A stretch of 64,000 nt of DNA from Octadecabacter algicola (GCF_021532625.1 NZ_JAKGAR010000003.1:496001-560000); one strand, 5' to 3'. Counted from the stretch's first letter, positions 10,178-19,894 are shown. Notes: a model not told the origin generated them from the letters alone. Translations and numbers: made by a program.

Positions 10178-10832
10178 TAAACGGAGCGTTGCGGCCCCAA
10201 AGCTCTTCGACCCGCGCATCACGGCCGCATGCCTCACGGTAGAATGCGTAAGCTTCGGCCTCAGTTTTAATGCCACCGCGTGTGATAACTCGATTTTGCC
10301 CTTTGTAATAATCTTGATGGTACTCTTCCGCATCATAGAACGCGGACAATGGTAGGATCGGGGTCACTATTCGCTGACCAAGAGCAGATTGAGCAGACGC
10401 GAGTGCGGCCTCTGCGATCTGCTGTTCTGCAGTGTTAGAGACGAAAATTGCGGTCCGATAGCTATCGCCGCGATCACAAAACTGTCCACCTGCATCCGTT
10501 GGATCTACAGACCGAAAGAACAGATCAAAAATCTGCCGTGCGCTGACCTGATCAGCGTCATAGCGAATTTCGACCGCCTCATAATGACCGGTTCCGCCAC
10601 CAGTTACTTGCCGATATGTTGGGTTCGCTGTCGAACCGCCAGTGTAGCCTGATGTCACCTCTGCCACGCCACGAACTTTTTCAAAGTCGCTTTCGACGCA
10701 CCAGAAACACCCGCCCGCGACAGTAATCGTTTGCATGTCGCGTGCTTCGACTCTGCCGGCTTGCATCAACGTTGCAGCACCGATGGCCGCGGCCAACGCG
10801 ATTGTTTTTAATTTTCGTGACGTCGTCATCAT
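10167..10832 (-). CDS. msrA: Exported peptide-methionine (S)-S-oxide reductase MsrA
   Basis: 221 residues. The catalytic motif GGCFWC is at 40-45, with Cys42 as the nucleophile that reduces methionine-S-sulfoxide. The C-terminal half has the family features GHYEAVEI, DGGQFCDRG-like DAGGQFCDRG and YHQDYY. The first 30 residues are basic, then hydrophobic and alanine-rich, ending VEA: a Sec-type signal peptide. This MsrA therefore probably works in the periplasm, unlike the cytosolic E. coli enzyme. GGAG seven bases before the ATG at 10832 supports the start; an ATG one codon later is the alternative. Confidence 0.93.
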   Translation of the reverse strand: MMTTSRKLKTIALAAAIGAATLMQAGRVEARDMQTITVAGGCFWCVESDFEKVRGVAEVTSGYTGGSTANPTYRQVTGGGTGHYEAVEIRYDADQVSARQIFDLFFRSVDPTDAGGQFCDRGDSYRTAIFVSNTAEQQIAEAALASAQSALGQRIVTPILPLSAFYDAEEYHQDYYKGQNRVITRGGIKTEAEAYAFYREACGRDARVEELWGRNAPFINH

Positions 10833-10949
10833 GGAATATCTCCTTTGCCAGTAACAATCGCGGCAAAGGTGATCGTGCGCAATTCACTGCAGCGTGTGCT
10901 CACGCGCAGTTTACCACTCGCAACTTTCCAGCAGGGCTCAAACTGGGCC

Positions 10950-10984
10950 AGCAGAGCGATCTAACGAATGTTGATCGCTCTGCT
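10950..10984 (-). terminator. Perfect 12-bp inverted repeat at the 3' end of argG
   Basis: The arms 10950-10961 and 10973-10984 are perfect complements around an 11-base loop, five bases past the argG stop on the minus strand. No T-run follows, so it is not a textbook intrinsic terminator. It may act with Rho or as a 3' stabilising hairpin. Confidence 0.5.
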
Positions 10985-10989
10985 AGCGC

Positions 10990-12213
10990 TTATTTTGTAC
11001 GCTTGTCGCGTGCAGCGAGTAGTTTCAGGCGCAGCGCGTTTAACTGAATGAATCCCGCGGCATCTTTCTGGTCATATGCGCCTGCATCGTCTTCGAACGT
11101 AACATGTGCTTCGGAATAGAGGCTGAACTCAGACGCACGTGCGACGGTTTTTGCGGAGCCTTTGTAGAGCTTCAGCGTTACTGTTCCGGTCACATGTTCT
11201 TGTGACTTGTCGATTGCGGCCTGAAGCATTTCACGCTCTGGCGAATACCAGAAGCCATTGTAAATCAGTTCCGCATAACGAGGCATAAGCTCGTCTTTCA
11301 GGTGTGCCGCGCCGCGATCCAACGTGATCGATTCGATGCCACGGTGTGCTTCCAAAAGCAGCGTGCCGCCTGGTGTTTCATAGACTCCACGAGATTTCAT
11401 GCCGACGAAACGGCCCTCAACCAAATCAAGGCGACCACATCCGTGCTTGCCGCCAAGTTCGTTAAGTTTGGTCAGGATTTCGGCAGGTGACATGCCGGTG
11501 CCGTTGATTGAAACTGCGTCGCCTTTTTCAAAACCGATCTCAACAAACTCAGGATCGTTAGGTGCATCTTCAGGCGCAACTGTGCGTTGATAAACGTAAT
11601 CCGGCGCGATCTCAGCAGGATCTTCCAGAACTTTGCCTTCGGAAGATGTGTGCAACAGATTTGCATCAACGGAAAACGGCGCTTCGCCGCGTTTGTCTTT
11701 GGCCACTTGAATTTGATGCGCTTCAGCGAATTCCAGAAGTTTTGTACGGCTGGACAAATCCCATTCACGCCATGGCGCAATCACTTTGATATCTGGGTTC
11801 AGCGCATATGCGGCCAACTCGAAGCGCACTTGATCGTTGCCTTTGCCCGTCGCGCCATGCGCCACGGCGTCCGCACCAACTTCTTCAGCGATCTCAACCA
11901 GTCGCTTTGAAATCAAAGGGCGCGCAATTGACGTACCCAAAAGGTAAAGGCCTTCGTAGACGGCATTTGCACGGAACATTGGGAAGACAAAATCGCGTAC
12001 AAACTCTTCACGAACATCTTCGATGTAGATGTTTTTTTCAGGGATCCCCATGTCCAACGCTTTCTTGCGGGCGGGTTCCAGTTCTTCGCCCTGACCGAGG
12101 TCGGCGGTAAATGTTACGACTTCGCAGCCGTATTCCGTTTGCAGCCATTTCAGAATGATTGACGTGTCCAAGCCACCTGAATAGGCAAGTACGACTTTTT
12201 TGGGTGCAGACAT
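10990..12213 (-). CDS. argG: Argininosuccinate synthase
   Basis: 407 residues. It condenses citrulline and aspartate with ATP to argininosuccinate in arginine biosynthesis. The PP-loop AYSGGLDTS is at 10-18. Other family signatures are [14 protein letters not shown] near 117-130 and the aspartate/citrulline site region [10 protein letters not shown]. The length is typical. AGGAG precedes the ATG at good spacing. The Nudix gene upstream on the same strand ends 49 bases before argG, so they may share transcripts; argJ, another arginine gene, is about 30 kb away. Confidence 0.97.
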   Translation of the reverse strand: MSAPKKVVLAYSGGLDTSIILKWLQTEYGCEVVTFTADLGQGEELEPARKKALDMGIPEKNIYIEDVREEFVRDFVFPMFRANAVYEGLYLLGTSIARPLISKRLVEIAEEVGADAVAHGATGKGNDQVRFELAAYALNPDIKVIAPWREWDLSSRTKLLEFAEAHQIQVAKDKRGEAPFSVDANLLHTSSEGKVLEDPAEIAPDYVYQRTVAPEDAPNDPEFVEIGFEKGDAVSINGTGMSPAEILTKLNELGGKHGCGRLDLVEGRFVGMKSRGVYETPGGTLLLEAHRGIESITLDRGAAHLKDELMPRYAELIYNGFWYSPEREMLQAAIDKSQEHVTGTVTLKLYKGSAKTVARASEFSLYSEAHVTFEDDAGAYDQKDAAGFIQLNALRLKLLAARDKRTK

Positions 12214-12262
12214 TGGAGAACTCCTAAGCGTTGATCGCCAGCGGGTTACTCCGATTTCTGGG

Positions 12263-12703
12263 TTAGAGCAAGCTGGCTACGAAGTCAGCGTCGCCTTCAT
12301 TGCTTAGAAGGGTAGGGGCTTGACGCATTGGGACCCAAATGGCGGTGTGCAATTCTTCCAATGGCGGGCCATAACAATAGGTCGGTTCGGCCCAATAAAT
12401 CGCGCAAATCTTTTCCGCCCACATGTCGTACTCCGGCATGTAAACAAAGCGTTTGTATGCGCCAATCCGCGTTGGGCGCGTCATGCGCCAACCGGTTTCT
12501 TCCATCACTTCACGGTGCAAAGCTGGAATAACATGTTCACCCGCATCGATTCCGCCACCAGGCAGCTGTATTTCAGGGTGCTTAAGGCGTGCGCCATCTT
12601 GCTCTGTTAGCAGTAAATCATTCCCTCTTTGAAGGATCACATATGCGCCTGGGCGCGGCCTATAGCGCATAGCGGGGTCAACTCGATCGCCGTATCTTCG
12701 CAT
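12263..12703 (-). CDS. Nudix hydrolase
   Basis: 146 residues with a complete Nudix box: GGGIDAGE then REVMEETGW, matching Gx5Ex7REUxEExGU at about 51-73. Nudix enzymes hydrolyse nucleoside diphosphates linked to other groups. The substrate is not evident; the N-terminal half ([10 protein letters not shown]) resembles small housekeeping Nudix proteins. An AAAAAGGG ribosome-binding site precedes the ATG at 12703. It lies upstream of argG on the same strand and is divergent from hslO. Confidence 0.85.
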   Translation of the reverse strand: MRRYGDRVDPAMRYRPRPGAYVILQRGNDLLLTEQDGARLKHPEIQLPGGGIDAGEHVIPALHREVMEETGWRMTRPTRIGAYKRFVYMPEYDMWAEKICAIYWAEPTYCYGPPLEELHTAIWVPMRQAPTLLSNEGDADFVASLL

Positions 12704-12709
12704 CTTACC

Positions 12710-12737
12710 CTTTTTGCCTGTCTTGTGGCACCTATAT
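12710..12737 (+). promoter_or_regulatory. Candidate heat-shock (RpoH-type) promoter of hslO
   Basis: CTTT at 12710-12713 and CCTATAT at 12731-12737 are spaced by 17 bases, one mismatch from the alphaproteobacterial RpoH pattern CTTG-N17/18-CYTATNT. The same -10 heptamer occurs in front of dnaK in this window. The expected transcript would start about 35 bases upstream of hslO. Confidence 0.4.
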
Positions 12738-12777
12738 GGACGCGGTATGCCAATCCTCGACTTGTTAGGAAAGCCCT

Positions 12778-13776
12778 ATGAACACTGCATCTAAAATTGC
12801 TTGGGACGATACCGTCCTGCCATTCCAGCTCGACGACTCTGACATTCGTGGTCGTGTGGCCCGTCTCGATGGTGTGCTGGATCAAGTCCTTTCCCAACAT
12901 AATTATCCTCCAGCCGTTGAAGCCTTGGTTGCAGAAATGGCTTTACTTACCGCGTTGATCGGCCAAACGATCAAACTGCGTTGGAAGCTATCACTACAAG
13001 TCCGCGGCGATGGCCCAGCGCGATTAATTGCGACGGATTACTATGGCCCTACGAAAGATGGGAAACCCGGAAAAATCCGCGCGTACGCGAGTTACGATAA
13101 AGACAAGATTGACCCAACGGGCGACGCGTTCTCGCAAATCGGCAAGGGCTACTTTGCTATTCTCATCGATCAAGGTGAGGGGACGACACCGTATCAAGGG
13201 ATTACTCCAATCGCTGGTGGGTCTCTGTCTGCTTGTGCGGAAGCGTACTTTGCACAAAGCGAGCAACTGCCTACGGCGTTTCAACTTACGTACGGCAAGT
13301 CTTCCGTGCCGGGCGGCCAAGAGTCGTGGCGTGCGGGTGGGATCATGCTGCAATCCATGCCTAAGGCCTCCCCATCGGTTGCGGATGATGCAACAGGCGA
13401 AGAAGGATTGCTAAGCGCAACCGACATCTTAGATGAAGACGAAGGCGAAAACTGGAACCGCGCTACGACCCATCTGAGAACAGCGGAAGAGCTGGAACTG
13501 ATCGGCCCAAGTGTGCAGCCTACGGAGCTGTTGGTGCGATTGTTTCACGAAGATCAACCAAGGGTCTTTGACGCGCAGCCCGTCGAATTCGGATGTTCCT
13601 GCTCGCCCGAAAAGGTGCGCCAATCACTGTCGATCTATTCGGCTCGAGATATCGCTCATATGACGACGGACGAGAATACCGTTACTGCGGACTGCCAGTT
13701 TTGCGGTGCCCACTACGAATTCCAGCCAAACACGCTGGGGTTCGAGGCGACCGAAGGCCCAGATGCTAAATCCTGA
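12778..13776 (+). CDS. hslO: Hsp33 redox-regulated holdase chaperone
   Basis: 332 residues. Hsp33 binds unfolding proteins under oxidative heat stress; it is switched on when its four zinc cysteines are oxidised. Those cysteines are present as CxC (Cys273, Cys275) and CxxC (Cys306, Cys309). The N-terminal domain contains the usual ALVAEMALLTALIGQTIK. It is slightly longer than the E. coli protein (292), partly through an acidic insert around residues 200-225. AGGA lies eight bases before the ATG. First gene of a tightly packed plus-strand run; its stop overlaps the next gene by 14 bases. Confidence 0.95.
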   Translation: MNTASKIAWDDTVLPFQLDDSDIRGRVARLDGVLDQVLSQHNYPPAVEALVAEMALLTALIGQTIKLRWKLSLQVRGDGPARLIATDYYGPTKDGKPGKIRAYASYDKDKIDPTGDAFSQIGKGYFAILIDQGEGTTPYQGITPIAGGSLSACAEAYFAQSEQLPTAFQLTYGKSSVPGGQESWRAGGIMLQSMPKASPSVADDATGEEGLLSATDILDEDEGENWNRATTHLRTAEELELIGPSVQPTELLVRLFHEDQPRVFDAQPVEFGCSCSPEKVRQSLSIYSARDIAHMTTDENTVTADCQFCGAHYEFQPNTLGFEATEGPDAKS

Positions 13777-14356
13777 CGCTCTAGAACATTCGCTTCGTCG
13801 TGCAGTCGAAAACGTGCGGCAAGCGTCTTCGGATTTTGATCTTAATCCGGAACTGGCGTCGCCTGAAGCGCGCATCTTAAAACCTGCTGCTGTCTTGGTG
13901 GCGGTAAGCATGGATGGCCAACTCATTCTGACAAAACGATCTGCCCAGCTGAAACATCACGCTGGGCAGATCGCGTTTGCGGGGGGGCGTAAGGACGACA
14001 CCGATCGCGACTTGGCACATACTGCTCTGCGGGAGGCCCATGAGGAAATTGGCCTTAGGCCGGAGTCCGTCCAAGTGATTGGAACACTGCCAAATCATGA
14101 GACCGTGACAAATTATGCGATAACCCCGGTTGTAGGTTTGGTTCCATCAGCCTTAGACTTCGTTGCAGAACCAGGAGAGGTGGCCGAGGTTTTTACCGTG
14201 CCACTGGTTCATGTGCTGAATACTGACAACTATTCAGTCGAGGGTCGTTGGTGGCGCGGACAAAAACGTCAGTATTACGTGGTGCCTTTTGGGCCATATT
14301 ACATCTGGGGAGCAACTGCGCGCATTCTTCGAGGTTTGGCGGAGGGTGCTAAATGA
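13763..14356 (+). CDS. CoA pyrophosphatase-type Nudix hydrolase (NudL-like)
   Basis: 197 residues from the ATG at 13763, inside the end of hslO. The combination LTKRSAQLKHHAGQIAFAGG with TALREAHEEIGL is the UPF0035 plus Nudix signature of CoA pyrophosphatases, which split CoA into 4'-phosphopantetheine and 3',5'-ADP. The proline of the usual FPGG is alanine here (FAGG). A run of seven G encodes these glycines, but the frame is intact. The stop overlaps cca by four bases, indicating translational coupling, an arrangement common in alphaproteobacteria. Confidence 0.85.
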   Translation: MLNPDALEHSLRRAVENVRQASSDFDLNPELASPEARILKPAAVLVAVSMDGQLILTKRSAQLKHHAGQIAFAGGRKDDTDRDLAHTALREAHEEIGLRPESVQVIGTLPNHETVTNYAITPVVGLVPSALDFVAEPGEVAEVFTVPLVHVLNTDNYSVEGRWWRGQKRQYYVVPFGPYYIWGATARILRGLAEGAK

Positions 14357-15594
14357 GCGATGGAAAGCAATCGTTTTGGGACGCCTCTGGCGCGTTAACG
14401 AACATCGGGCAGCCGCGTTGGTTGGTGGACGAAGCTTTGCAAACTTTGATGGCGGCATTCGAAGATCAAGGACACAAGATCTATGCGGTTGGCGGGTGTG
14501 TGCGGGACACGGTGTTAGAAAGGGCGGTTTCGGATGTTGACCTAAGTACGGACGCTTTGCCGGATGTGACAACCGAGATCGTTGAACAACTGACGACCCG
14601 AAAAACCTCGTGGAAAGCGATCCCCACTGGACTTGAGCACGGAACGATTACCGCGGTCGCACCAAATGGTGCCGGAACATTTGAGATTACAACGTTTCGG
14701 AAAGACATAGATACCGATGGCCGTCACGCTACGGTTGCGTATTCTAAAGACATAGTAGACGACGCAATGCGTCGCGACTTTACCATCAACGCTTTTTATT
14801 CGGACCGGCGTGGCAAAGTTCACGATCTTGTCGGTGGATCAACCGACCTCAAGGCGCGACGTGTTCGTTTTATTGGTGATCCCCTGAAACGTATCGAAGA
14901 AGACTACCTAAGGATCTTAAGGTTCTTTCGCTTTACCGCCTCCATCGGCAATCGGAATGAAGGGATTGATGCAGAAGGGCTCTCAGCTTGCGCCCAGCTT
15001 GCCGAGGGACTCGAGGGCGTCTCTCGTGAACGGATTGGCATGGAAATGACCCGATTGATTGCACAGTTTGATGTCGCGCCGATTATCGGCTCGATGGAAC
15101 AGTCCGGCGTCCTGAATCGTATCCTGCCGGGTGCATCTGTTTTGACGCTCGCGCGACTGATTGATCTTGAAGAAACCTACCCGATCGAAGGACGCATGCT
15201 TCCGCCTATGGATGTTCCGACGCGGCTTGCATCACTGGGTTGCGAAGACATTGCGGATCGGTTGCGGCTCTCGAATGTGGACGCCAGAAAACTAAACCTT
15301 GTTCACGCAGAAGCGGGCTTAATGAAGCCACCGCACGAGCTTGGGTATCTTTACGGGTATTGGACTGCAGTGCATTGTCTCCTTTTGCGATGGGCGTCGT
15401 TAATGCAGCCATTTGACAGTTCTGTTCTTGCCGATGTTACTATTGGGGCGAACGCAGAGTTTCCGATCAAAGCCCAAGACCTGATGCCAGCGTTCGAAGG
15501 TAAGGCGCTAGGTGATCGACTCAAGCATCTTGAAACTGTTTGGATCCGCGCTCGGTTCGAGGTTTCCAAAGCGGACCTTTTGGCCATGCCATGA
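14353..15594 (+). CDS. cca: CCA tRNA nucleotidyltransferase / poly(A) polymerase family
   Basis: 413 residues, class II nucleotidyltransferase. GGCVRD at 47-52 and the metal-binding DxD at Asp61-Asp63 (SDVDLSTDA) define the head domain. RRDFTINAF and GDPLKRIEEDYLRILRFFRF are the neck and body motifs that select CTP and ATP. It most likely adds or repairs the CCA end of tRNA; poly(A) polymerase is a related alternative, but the alphaproteobacterial single copy next to a CoA-type Nudix gene is normally Cca. ATGA overlaps join it to both neighbours. Confidence 0.9.
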   Translation: MSDGKQSFWDASGALTNIGQPRWLVDEALQTLMAAFEDQGHKIYAVGGCVRDTVLERAVSDVDLSTDALPDVTTEIVEQLTTRKTSWKAIPTGLEHGTITAVAPNGAGTFEITTFRKDIDTDGRHATVAYSKDIVDDAMRRDFTINAFYSDRRGKVHDLVGGSTDLKARRVRFIGDPLKRIEEDYLRILRFFRFTASIGNRNEGIDAEGLSACAQLAEGLEGVSRERIGMEMTRLIAQFDVAPIIGSMEQSGVLNRILPGASVLTLARLIDLEETYPIEGRMLPPMDVPTRLASLGCEDIADRLRLSNVDARKLNLVHAEAGLMKPPHELGYLYGYWTAVHCLLLRWASLMQPFDSSVLADVTIGANAEFPIKAQDLMPAFEGKALGDRLKHLETVWIRARFEVSKADLLAMP

Positions 15595-16163
15595 CCGTGC
15601 TCATCGGATTTGTGTTTTTTGGGCTATTCTCACCGGGGCCAAACGTAATCCTGTTGACGACATCGGGCGCTCGTTTCGGATTTCGTGCGACGTTACCACA
15701 TCTCTTGGGGGTTGCGCTTGGTGTTGGCGTCATCGCGTTTGTAACAGCATTGGGCCTCGGGGCATTGCTTGAGGGTGCCCCGCGAATGAGGTTTGCGCTG
15801 ACCATTGTCGCTGCGTGCTGGATACTCTGGATGGCCTGGAAATTATGGAACGCACCGCCTTCTCAAGCTCATGGCAAAGAACGACCGTTTAGCTTTATTG
15901 AAGCGGTACTTTTCCAATGGGTGAACCCGAAAATTTGGGCCGTTGCACTGTCTGCATCGATGCTTGTTCCCGAACTTGCCCCAATAGCCCAAGCATGCAC
16001 TTTGGCGATTACGTTCAGCGTAACCAATCTGTTTGTCTGTTTGTTTTGGACCTACGCAGGTAGCTTACTAAAATCCCTTCTTGTTGACCCGATCAAGTGG
16101 CAGATTTTCATGCGTGGGATGGCGTTGGCTTTGGTTTGTTTCTCTGCACTGGTTTTCTTGTAG
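15591..16163 (+). CDS. LysE/RhtB-family amino-acid exporter
   Basis: 190 residues from the ATG that overlaps the cca stop (ATGA). It is strongly hydrophobic with about six membrane segments. FSPGPNVIL near residue 13 is the family motif at the start of LysE/RhtB transporters, and the mid-region QWVNPKIWAVALS matches the conserved NPK motif. Members export amino acids such as lysine, homoserine or threonine; the substrate is not predictable here. The C-terminus is short, as is common for the 190-210 residue family. Confidence 0.85.
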   Translation: MTVLIGFVFFGLFSPGPNVILLTTSGARFGFRATLPHLLGVALGVGVIAFVTALGLGALLEGAPRMRFALTIVAACWILWMAWKLWNAPPSQAHGKERPFSFIEAVLFQWVNPKIWAVALSASMLVPELAPIAQACTLAITFSVTNLFVCLFWTYAGSLLKSLLVDPIKWQIFMRGMALALVCFSALVFL

Positions 16164-16202
16164 GGATTGCGATCTATTCAGGGGCGAAAGGAAACCTTCC
16201 CT

Positions 16203-18047
16203 GTGTTCCGCTTCTTTGAAAACCTCGTTGATCCATACCAGCCCTACGCTGAGGACAATACGCCGCCAACGCGCCTTTGGCCGTTCCTGAAGACCTATGT
16301 GAAACCCTTCAAGCGAGTATTCTGGGCGGCAGGAATCATGTCTGTTGTAGTCGCGACAATCGAGATTTGGTTGATCGCCTATATGGGCCGATTGGTAGAC
16401 CTCATTGCACCGGGTGGGGAGGTGTCGTTTTGGGTGGACTATGGATGGGAATTCATCATCGTCGGGGTGTTCTTGCTGACGTTGCGGCCCTTGCTGCAAG
16501 TCATCGATGTTGCATTGCTAAACCAATCCATAATTCCGAATTTTGGGACGACGGTGCGATGGCGGGCGCACCGTCATGTCTTGCGGCAATCGGTTGGTTG
16601 GTTCGAGAATGATTTTGCTGGACGGATTGCGAACCGCATCATGCAAACGCCACCCGCGGCGGGTGAAGTCGCGTTTCAGGTGTTTGACGCGGTCACTTTT
16701 TCGCTCGCGTATATCATTGGTGCAGCGGTTCTTTTGATGGGTGCGGATGTACGGTTGCTGCTGCCGATGTTGGTTTGGTTCGCTCTTTATGTAGCGCTTA
16801 TGCGTTGGACAATCCTAAGGGTTGGCCCCGCTGCCAAGGCGTCTTCTGATGCGCGATCCGAAGTCACGGGCAGGGTCGTGGATAGCTACACCAACATCCA
16901 CTCCGTCAAAATGTTTGCTCATCACGACAACGAAGTCAGTTACGCCCGTGAGGCGATTGAAAAGACGCGCAAAGCTTTGCAGCGGGAAATGCGACTTTAT
17001 ACGATCATGGACGTCTCTCTGGTTCTATTGAATGGCTTCTTAATCGTGGCGGTTGTTGGTTGGGCGCTTTGGCTTTGGTCTGGTGGGTTGGCAACGGCAG
17101 GTATCGTCGCCGCAGCTGCCGCTTTAACATTGCGGCTGAACGCGATGACGGGTTGGATCATGTGGGCGGTCACCAACTTGTTTCAGAACCTTGGGGTTAT
17201 CTCGGAAGGCATGGAAACCATTGCTCAACCGATTACGCTTACCGACGCAGAAACTGCGGTTGATTTGGATGTCACAGAAGGTGCGATCACCATACAAGGA
17301 TTGACGCACCACTATGGGCGATCATCTGGCGGTTTAGACATGCTGAACTTAACGATACCAGCAGGTCAAAAAGTCGGTCTTGTCGGGCGGTCAGGGGCTG
17401 GGAAATCTACGCTCGTGAAGTTGTTGCTGCGTTTCTATGATGCGGAAAGCGGTCGCATTTTGATTGACGATCAGGACATCTGTGACGTGTCACAAGACAG
17501 CCTGCGCCAAGCCATCGGTATGGTTCAACAAGACAGTTCCCTTTTGCACCGATCTGTTCGTGACAACATCCTCTATGGTCGACCAACTGCCACCGAAGAA
17601 CAGATGATCGCGGCGTCAAAGCAGGCAGAAGCACATGATTTTATCCTCGATCTCGAAGATGGGCAGGGGCGCACAGGTTACGACGCCCAAGTCGGTGAGC
17701 GTGGCGTTAAGTTGTCAGGCGGCCAACGCCAGCGCATTACTCTTTCTCGGGTCCTACTCAAGGACGCGCCGATCCTGTTGTTAGATGAAGCGACCAGCGC
17801 ATTGGATAGCGAAGTCGAAGCTGCAATTCAGGCGACGCTTTACGATATGATGGAAGGAAAGACCGTGATCGCGATTGCCCATCGATTATCAACAATTGCG
17901 CGAATGGATCGGATTATCGTTTTGGATGAGGGTCGAATTGTTGAAGACGGAACACATGATGATTTGATTAACCAAAGCGGACCCTACGCCGGATTCTGGT
18001 CAAGACAATCAGGTGGCTTCATCGACGCTGACGGGGGCGACTTATGA
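16203..18047 (+). CDS. ABC exporter half-transporter (membrane + ATPase), first of a pair
   Basis: 614 residues from a GTG at 16203; this start has AAGGA upstream and gives the normal opening VFRFFENLVDPYQPY, whereas an upstream TTG at 16167 is less likely. Six membrane helices occupy about residues 40-330. The nucleotide-binding domain has Walker A GRSGAGKST near 395, signature LSGGQRQR near 502, Walker B ILLLDEATSALD near 525 and the AHRLSTI H-loop. All ATPase motifs are intact. The next gene is a similar half-transporter overlapping by four bases, so the two probably form a heterodimer. Substrate unknown (lipid or drug, MsbA-like). Confidence 0.88.
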   Translation: MFRFFENLVDPYQPYAEDNTPPTRLWPFLKTYVKPFKRVFWAAGIMSVVVATIEIWLIAYMGRLVDLIAPGGEVSFWVDYGWEFIIVGVFLLTLRPLLQVIDVALLNQSIIPNFGTTVRWRAHRHVLRQSVGWFENDFAGRIANRIMQTPPAAGEVAFQVFDAVTFSLAYIIGAAVLLMGADVRLLLPMLVWFALYVALMRWTILRVGPAAKASSDARSEVTGRVVDSYTNIHSVKMFAHHDNEVSYAREAIEKTRKALQREMRLYTIMDVSLVLLNGFLIVAVVGWALWLWSGGLATAGIVAAAAALTLRLNAMTGWIMWAVTNLFQNLGVISEGMETIAQPITLTDAETAVDLDVTEGAITIQGLTHHYGRSSGGLDMLNLTIPAGQKVGLVGRSGAGKSTLVKLLLRFYDAESGRILIDDQDICDVSQDSLRQAIGMVQQDSSLLHRSVRDNILYGRPTATEEQMIAASKQAEAHDFILDLEDGQGRTGYDAQVGERGVKLSGGQRQRITLSRVLLKDAPILLLDEATSALDSEVEAAIQATLYDMMEGKTVIAIAHRLSTIARMDRIIVLDEGRIVEDGTHDDLINQSGPYAGFWSRQSGGFIDADGGDL

Positions 18048-19894
18048 TCGTGCAGGCCTACCAAGACGGGATCAAACGATTGGGTGGATTGATCGATAGC
18101 CAGATGGCAGCATCGGGCCCACCTCCATCGACGCTTGCTCGGTTCTTTAAATGGGCATTGTCGGGTGCGTGGCGAATCATTGCGTTTGCAGCCTTCGTAT
18201 CCGCGATCGCCGGGGCCAGCGAAGTGCTTGCGATGTTCTTGCTCGGACGCGTTGTTGATATAGCGGTGTCTTCTGACCCCTTATCGAATAGCCTTGGTGT
18301 CTTGATTTCGGCGGTTGTTCTATTGCTGTTCATACGGCCGGCTCTTTTTGGGTTTTCGGCGTCGTTTCAATCGGTGGTGATTGGGCCGAACTTGTTTGCT
18401 CTCGTTGTTGGTCGGTTGCATCGGTGGACGTTGGGTCAGGCCGTCACATTCTTTGACAATGACTTCGCAGGCCGCATCGCCCAAAAGCAAATGCAGGTTG
18501 CCCGATCATTAACAGAAGTCGTGATTGAAACGGTAAATGCAGTCTTGTTCGCGCTGGCAACTGTCATCGGTACCGCAGTCCTAATCGTCGGAATAGATGC
18601 TCGCCTTTTGGTCATCCTTTTGCTTTGGCTTTCAAGCTACATCGTCTTTTTACGGCTCTTCCTGCCGCGAATTCGAAAACGCTCTAAGGCGCGGGCAGGG
18701 GCCGCCGCAATGTTGACGGGTCAGGTTGTTGATACGATCACCAATATCAAAACTGTGAAACTGTTCGCTGGAACGCGACATGAAACAGACGCTGCGCAGC
18801 ACGCGATGCAAGACTTACGCGCACGTGCGCTTGATTTTGGTGAGGTCGCGGTTCTGTTCCGATTTGGGCTCATCACCCTTGCGGGCATCTTGCCCTTGGC
18901 GATGGTCGGGTTCGGCCTTTCGATGCGAGACTCTGGTGTTTCACCTGGTGACTTGGCTGCAGTGGGTGCGGTGTCCATCCGCCTAAGCCAGATGACAGGT
19001 TGGGTGAGTTTCGTGCTAATGGGGATTTTCTCCCATATCGGGGAAGTCGAGGACGGGATGCGCACCCTGACACCTGCGCATCAATTGACTGATCATCCTG
19101 ATGCCGTGCCCTTGGACGTTACAAAAGCTCAGATAGAATTTCGTGATGTGTCGTTCCAATATGGCGGTGAGATCGGCGGCATTGGCAACATTAACCTCGC
19201 GATTAGACCGGGCGAAAAGCTGGGAATTGTGGGGGCGTCGGGCGCGGGGAAATCCACACTCGTTGCGCTCCTGTTGCGGTTGTATGATCCCGAAGATGGC
19301 GCAGTTTTGATCGATGGTCAGACGATCAGCAAGGTGACTCAAGAATCGCTTCGGGAATCGATTGGGATGGTCACGCAGGAAACAGCCATGTTCAATCGGT
19401 CCGCGCGCGACAACATTACCTACGGGCGTCCTGATGCGACGGACGAAGAGATGATCGCGGCAGCAAGTAAAGCGGAAGCACATGAGTTTATCGAGAACTT
19501 ATGCGACAACGCGGGTCGCACGGGATATGACGCCCATCTTGGTGAGCGCGGTGTAAAATTGTCCGGTGGACAAAGGCAAAGGATCGCCTTGGCGCGAGCG
19601 ATGCTCAAGGACGCGCCTATTCTTGTGCTGGATGAGGCGACGTCTGCACTAGATAGTGAGGTTGAATCTTCGATACAGTCGGCGCTTTCGCGCGCCATGA
19701 TTGGCAAGACCGTTGTCGCCATCGCGCACCGGCTATCTACGATTTCTGGCATGGATCGCATAATTGTTCTGGAAAATGGTGCGATTGTAGAAGAAGGACG
19801 GCATGAAGACCTGCTCGCCAAGAACGGGACTTATGCAAAGTATTGGAATCGTCAGTCTGGCGGTTTCCGACAAGGACAGAATGCGGCGGAATAG
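18044..19894 (+). CDS. ABC exporter half-transporter, second of a pair
   Basis: 616 residues, starting at an ATG that overlaps the previous stop. Same layout as its neighbour: about six membrane helices, then Walker A GASGAGKST near 396, LSGGQRQRIALARAML near 506, VLDEATSALD near 530 and AHRLSTI. The two proteins are clearly paralogous, for instance in the shared GRTGYDA.LGERGVKLSGG block, so they stem from a duplication. Both ATP sites look competent, unlike many heterodimers with one degenerate site. The gene ends directly at the start of the rRNA methyltransferase gene. Confidence 0.88.
   Translation: MIVQAYQDGIKRLGGLIDSQMAASGPPPSTLARFFKWALSGAWRIIAFAAFVSAIAGASEVLAMFLLGRVVDIAVSSDPLSNSLGVLISAVVLLLFIRPALFGFSASFQSVVIGPNLFALVVGRLHRWTLGQAVTFFDNDFAGRIAQKQMQVARSLTEVVIETVNAVLFALATVIGTAVLIVGIDARLLVILLLWLSSYIVFLRLFLPRIRKRSKARAGAAAMLTGQVVDTITNIKTVKLFAGTRHETDAAQHAMQDLRARALDFGEVAVLFRFGLITLAGILPLAMVGFGLSMRDSGVSPGDLAAVGAVSIRLSQMTGWVSFVLMGIFSHIGEVEDGMRTLTPAHQLTDHPDAVPLDVTKAQIEFRDVSFQYGGEIGGIGNINLAIRPGEKLGIVGASGAGKSTLVALLLRLYDPEDGAVLIDGQTISKVTQESLRESIGMVTQETAMFNRSARDNITYGRPDATDEEMIAAASKAEAHEFIENLCDNAGRTGYDAHLGERGVKLSGGQRQRIALARAMLKDAPILVLDEATSALDSEVESSIQSALSRAMIGKTVVAIAHRLSTISGMDRIIVLENGAIVEEGRHEDLLAKNGTYAKYWNRQSGGFRQGQNAAE

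Noticed and set aside
13975-13990. A run of seven G in the CoA-type Nudix gene, considered as a phase-variation tract
   Set aside because: The run is short, encodes the conserved glycines of the Nudix region, and the frame is intact. A similar C7 in pip was dismissed for the same reason.
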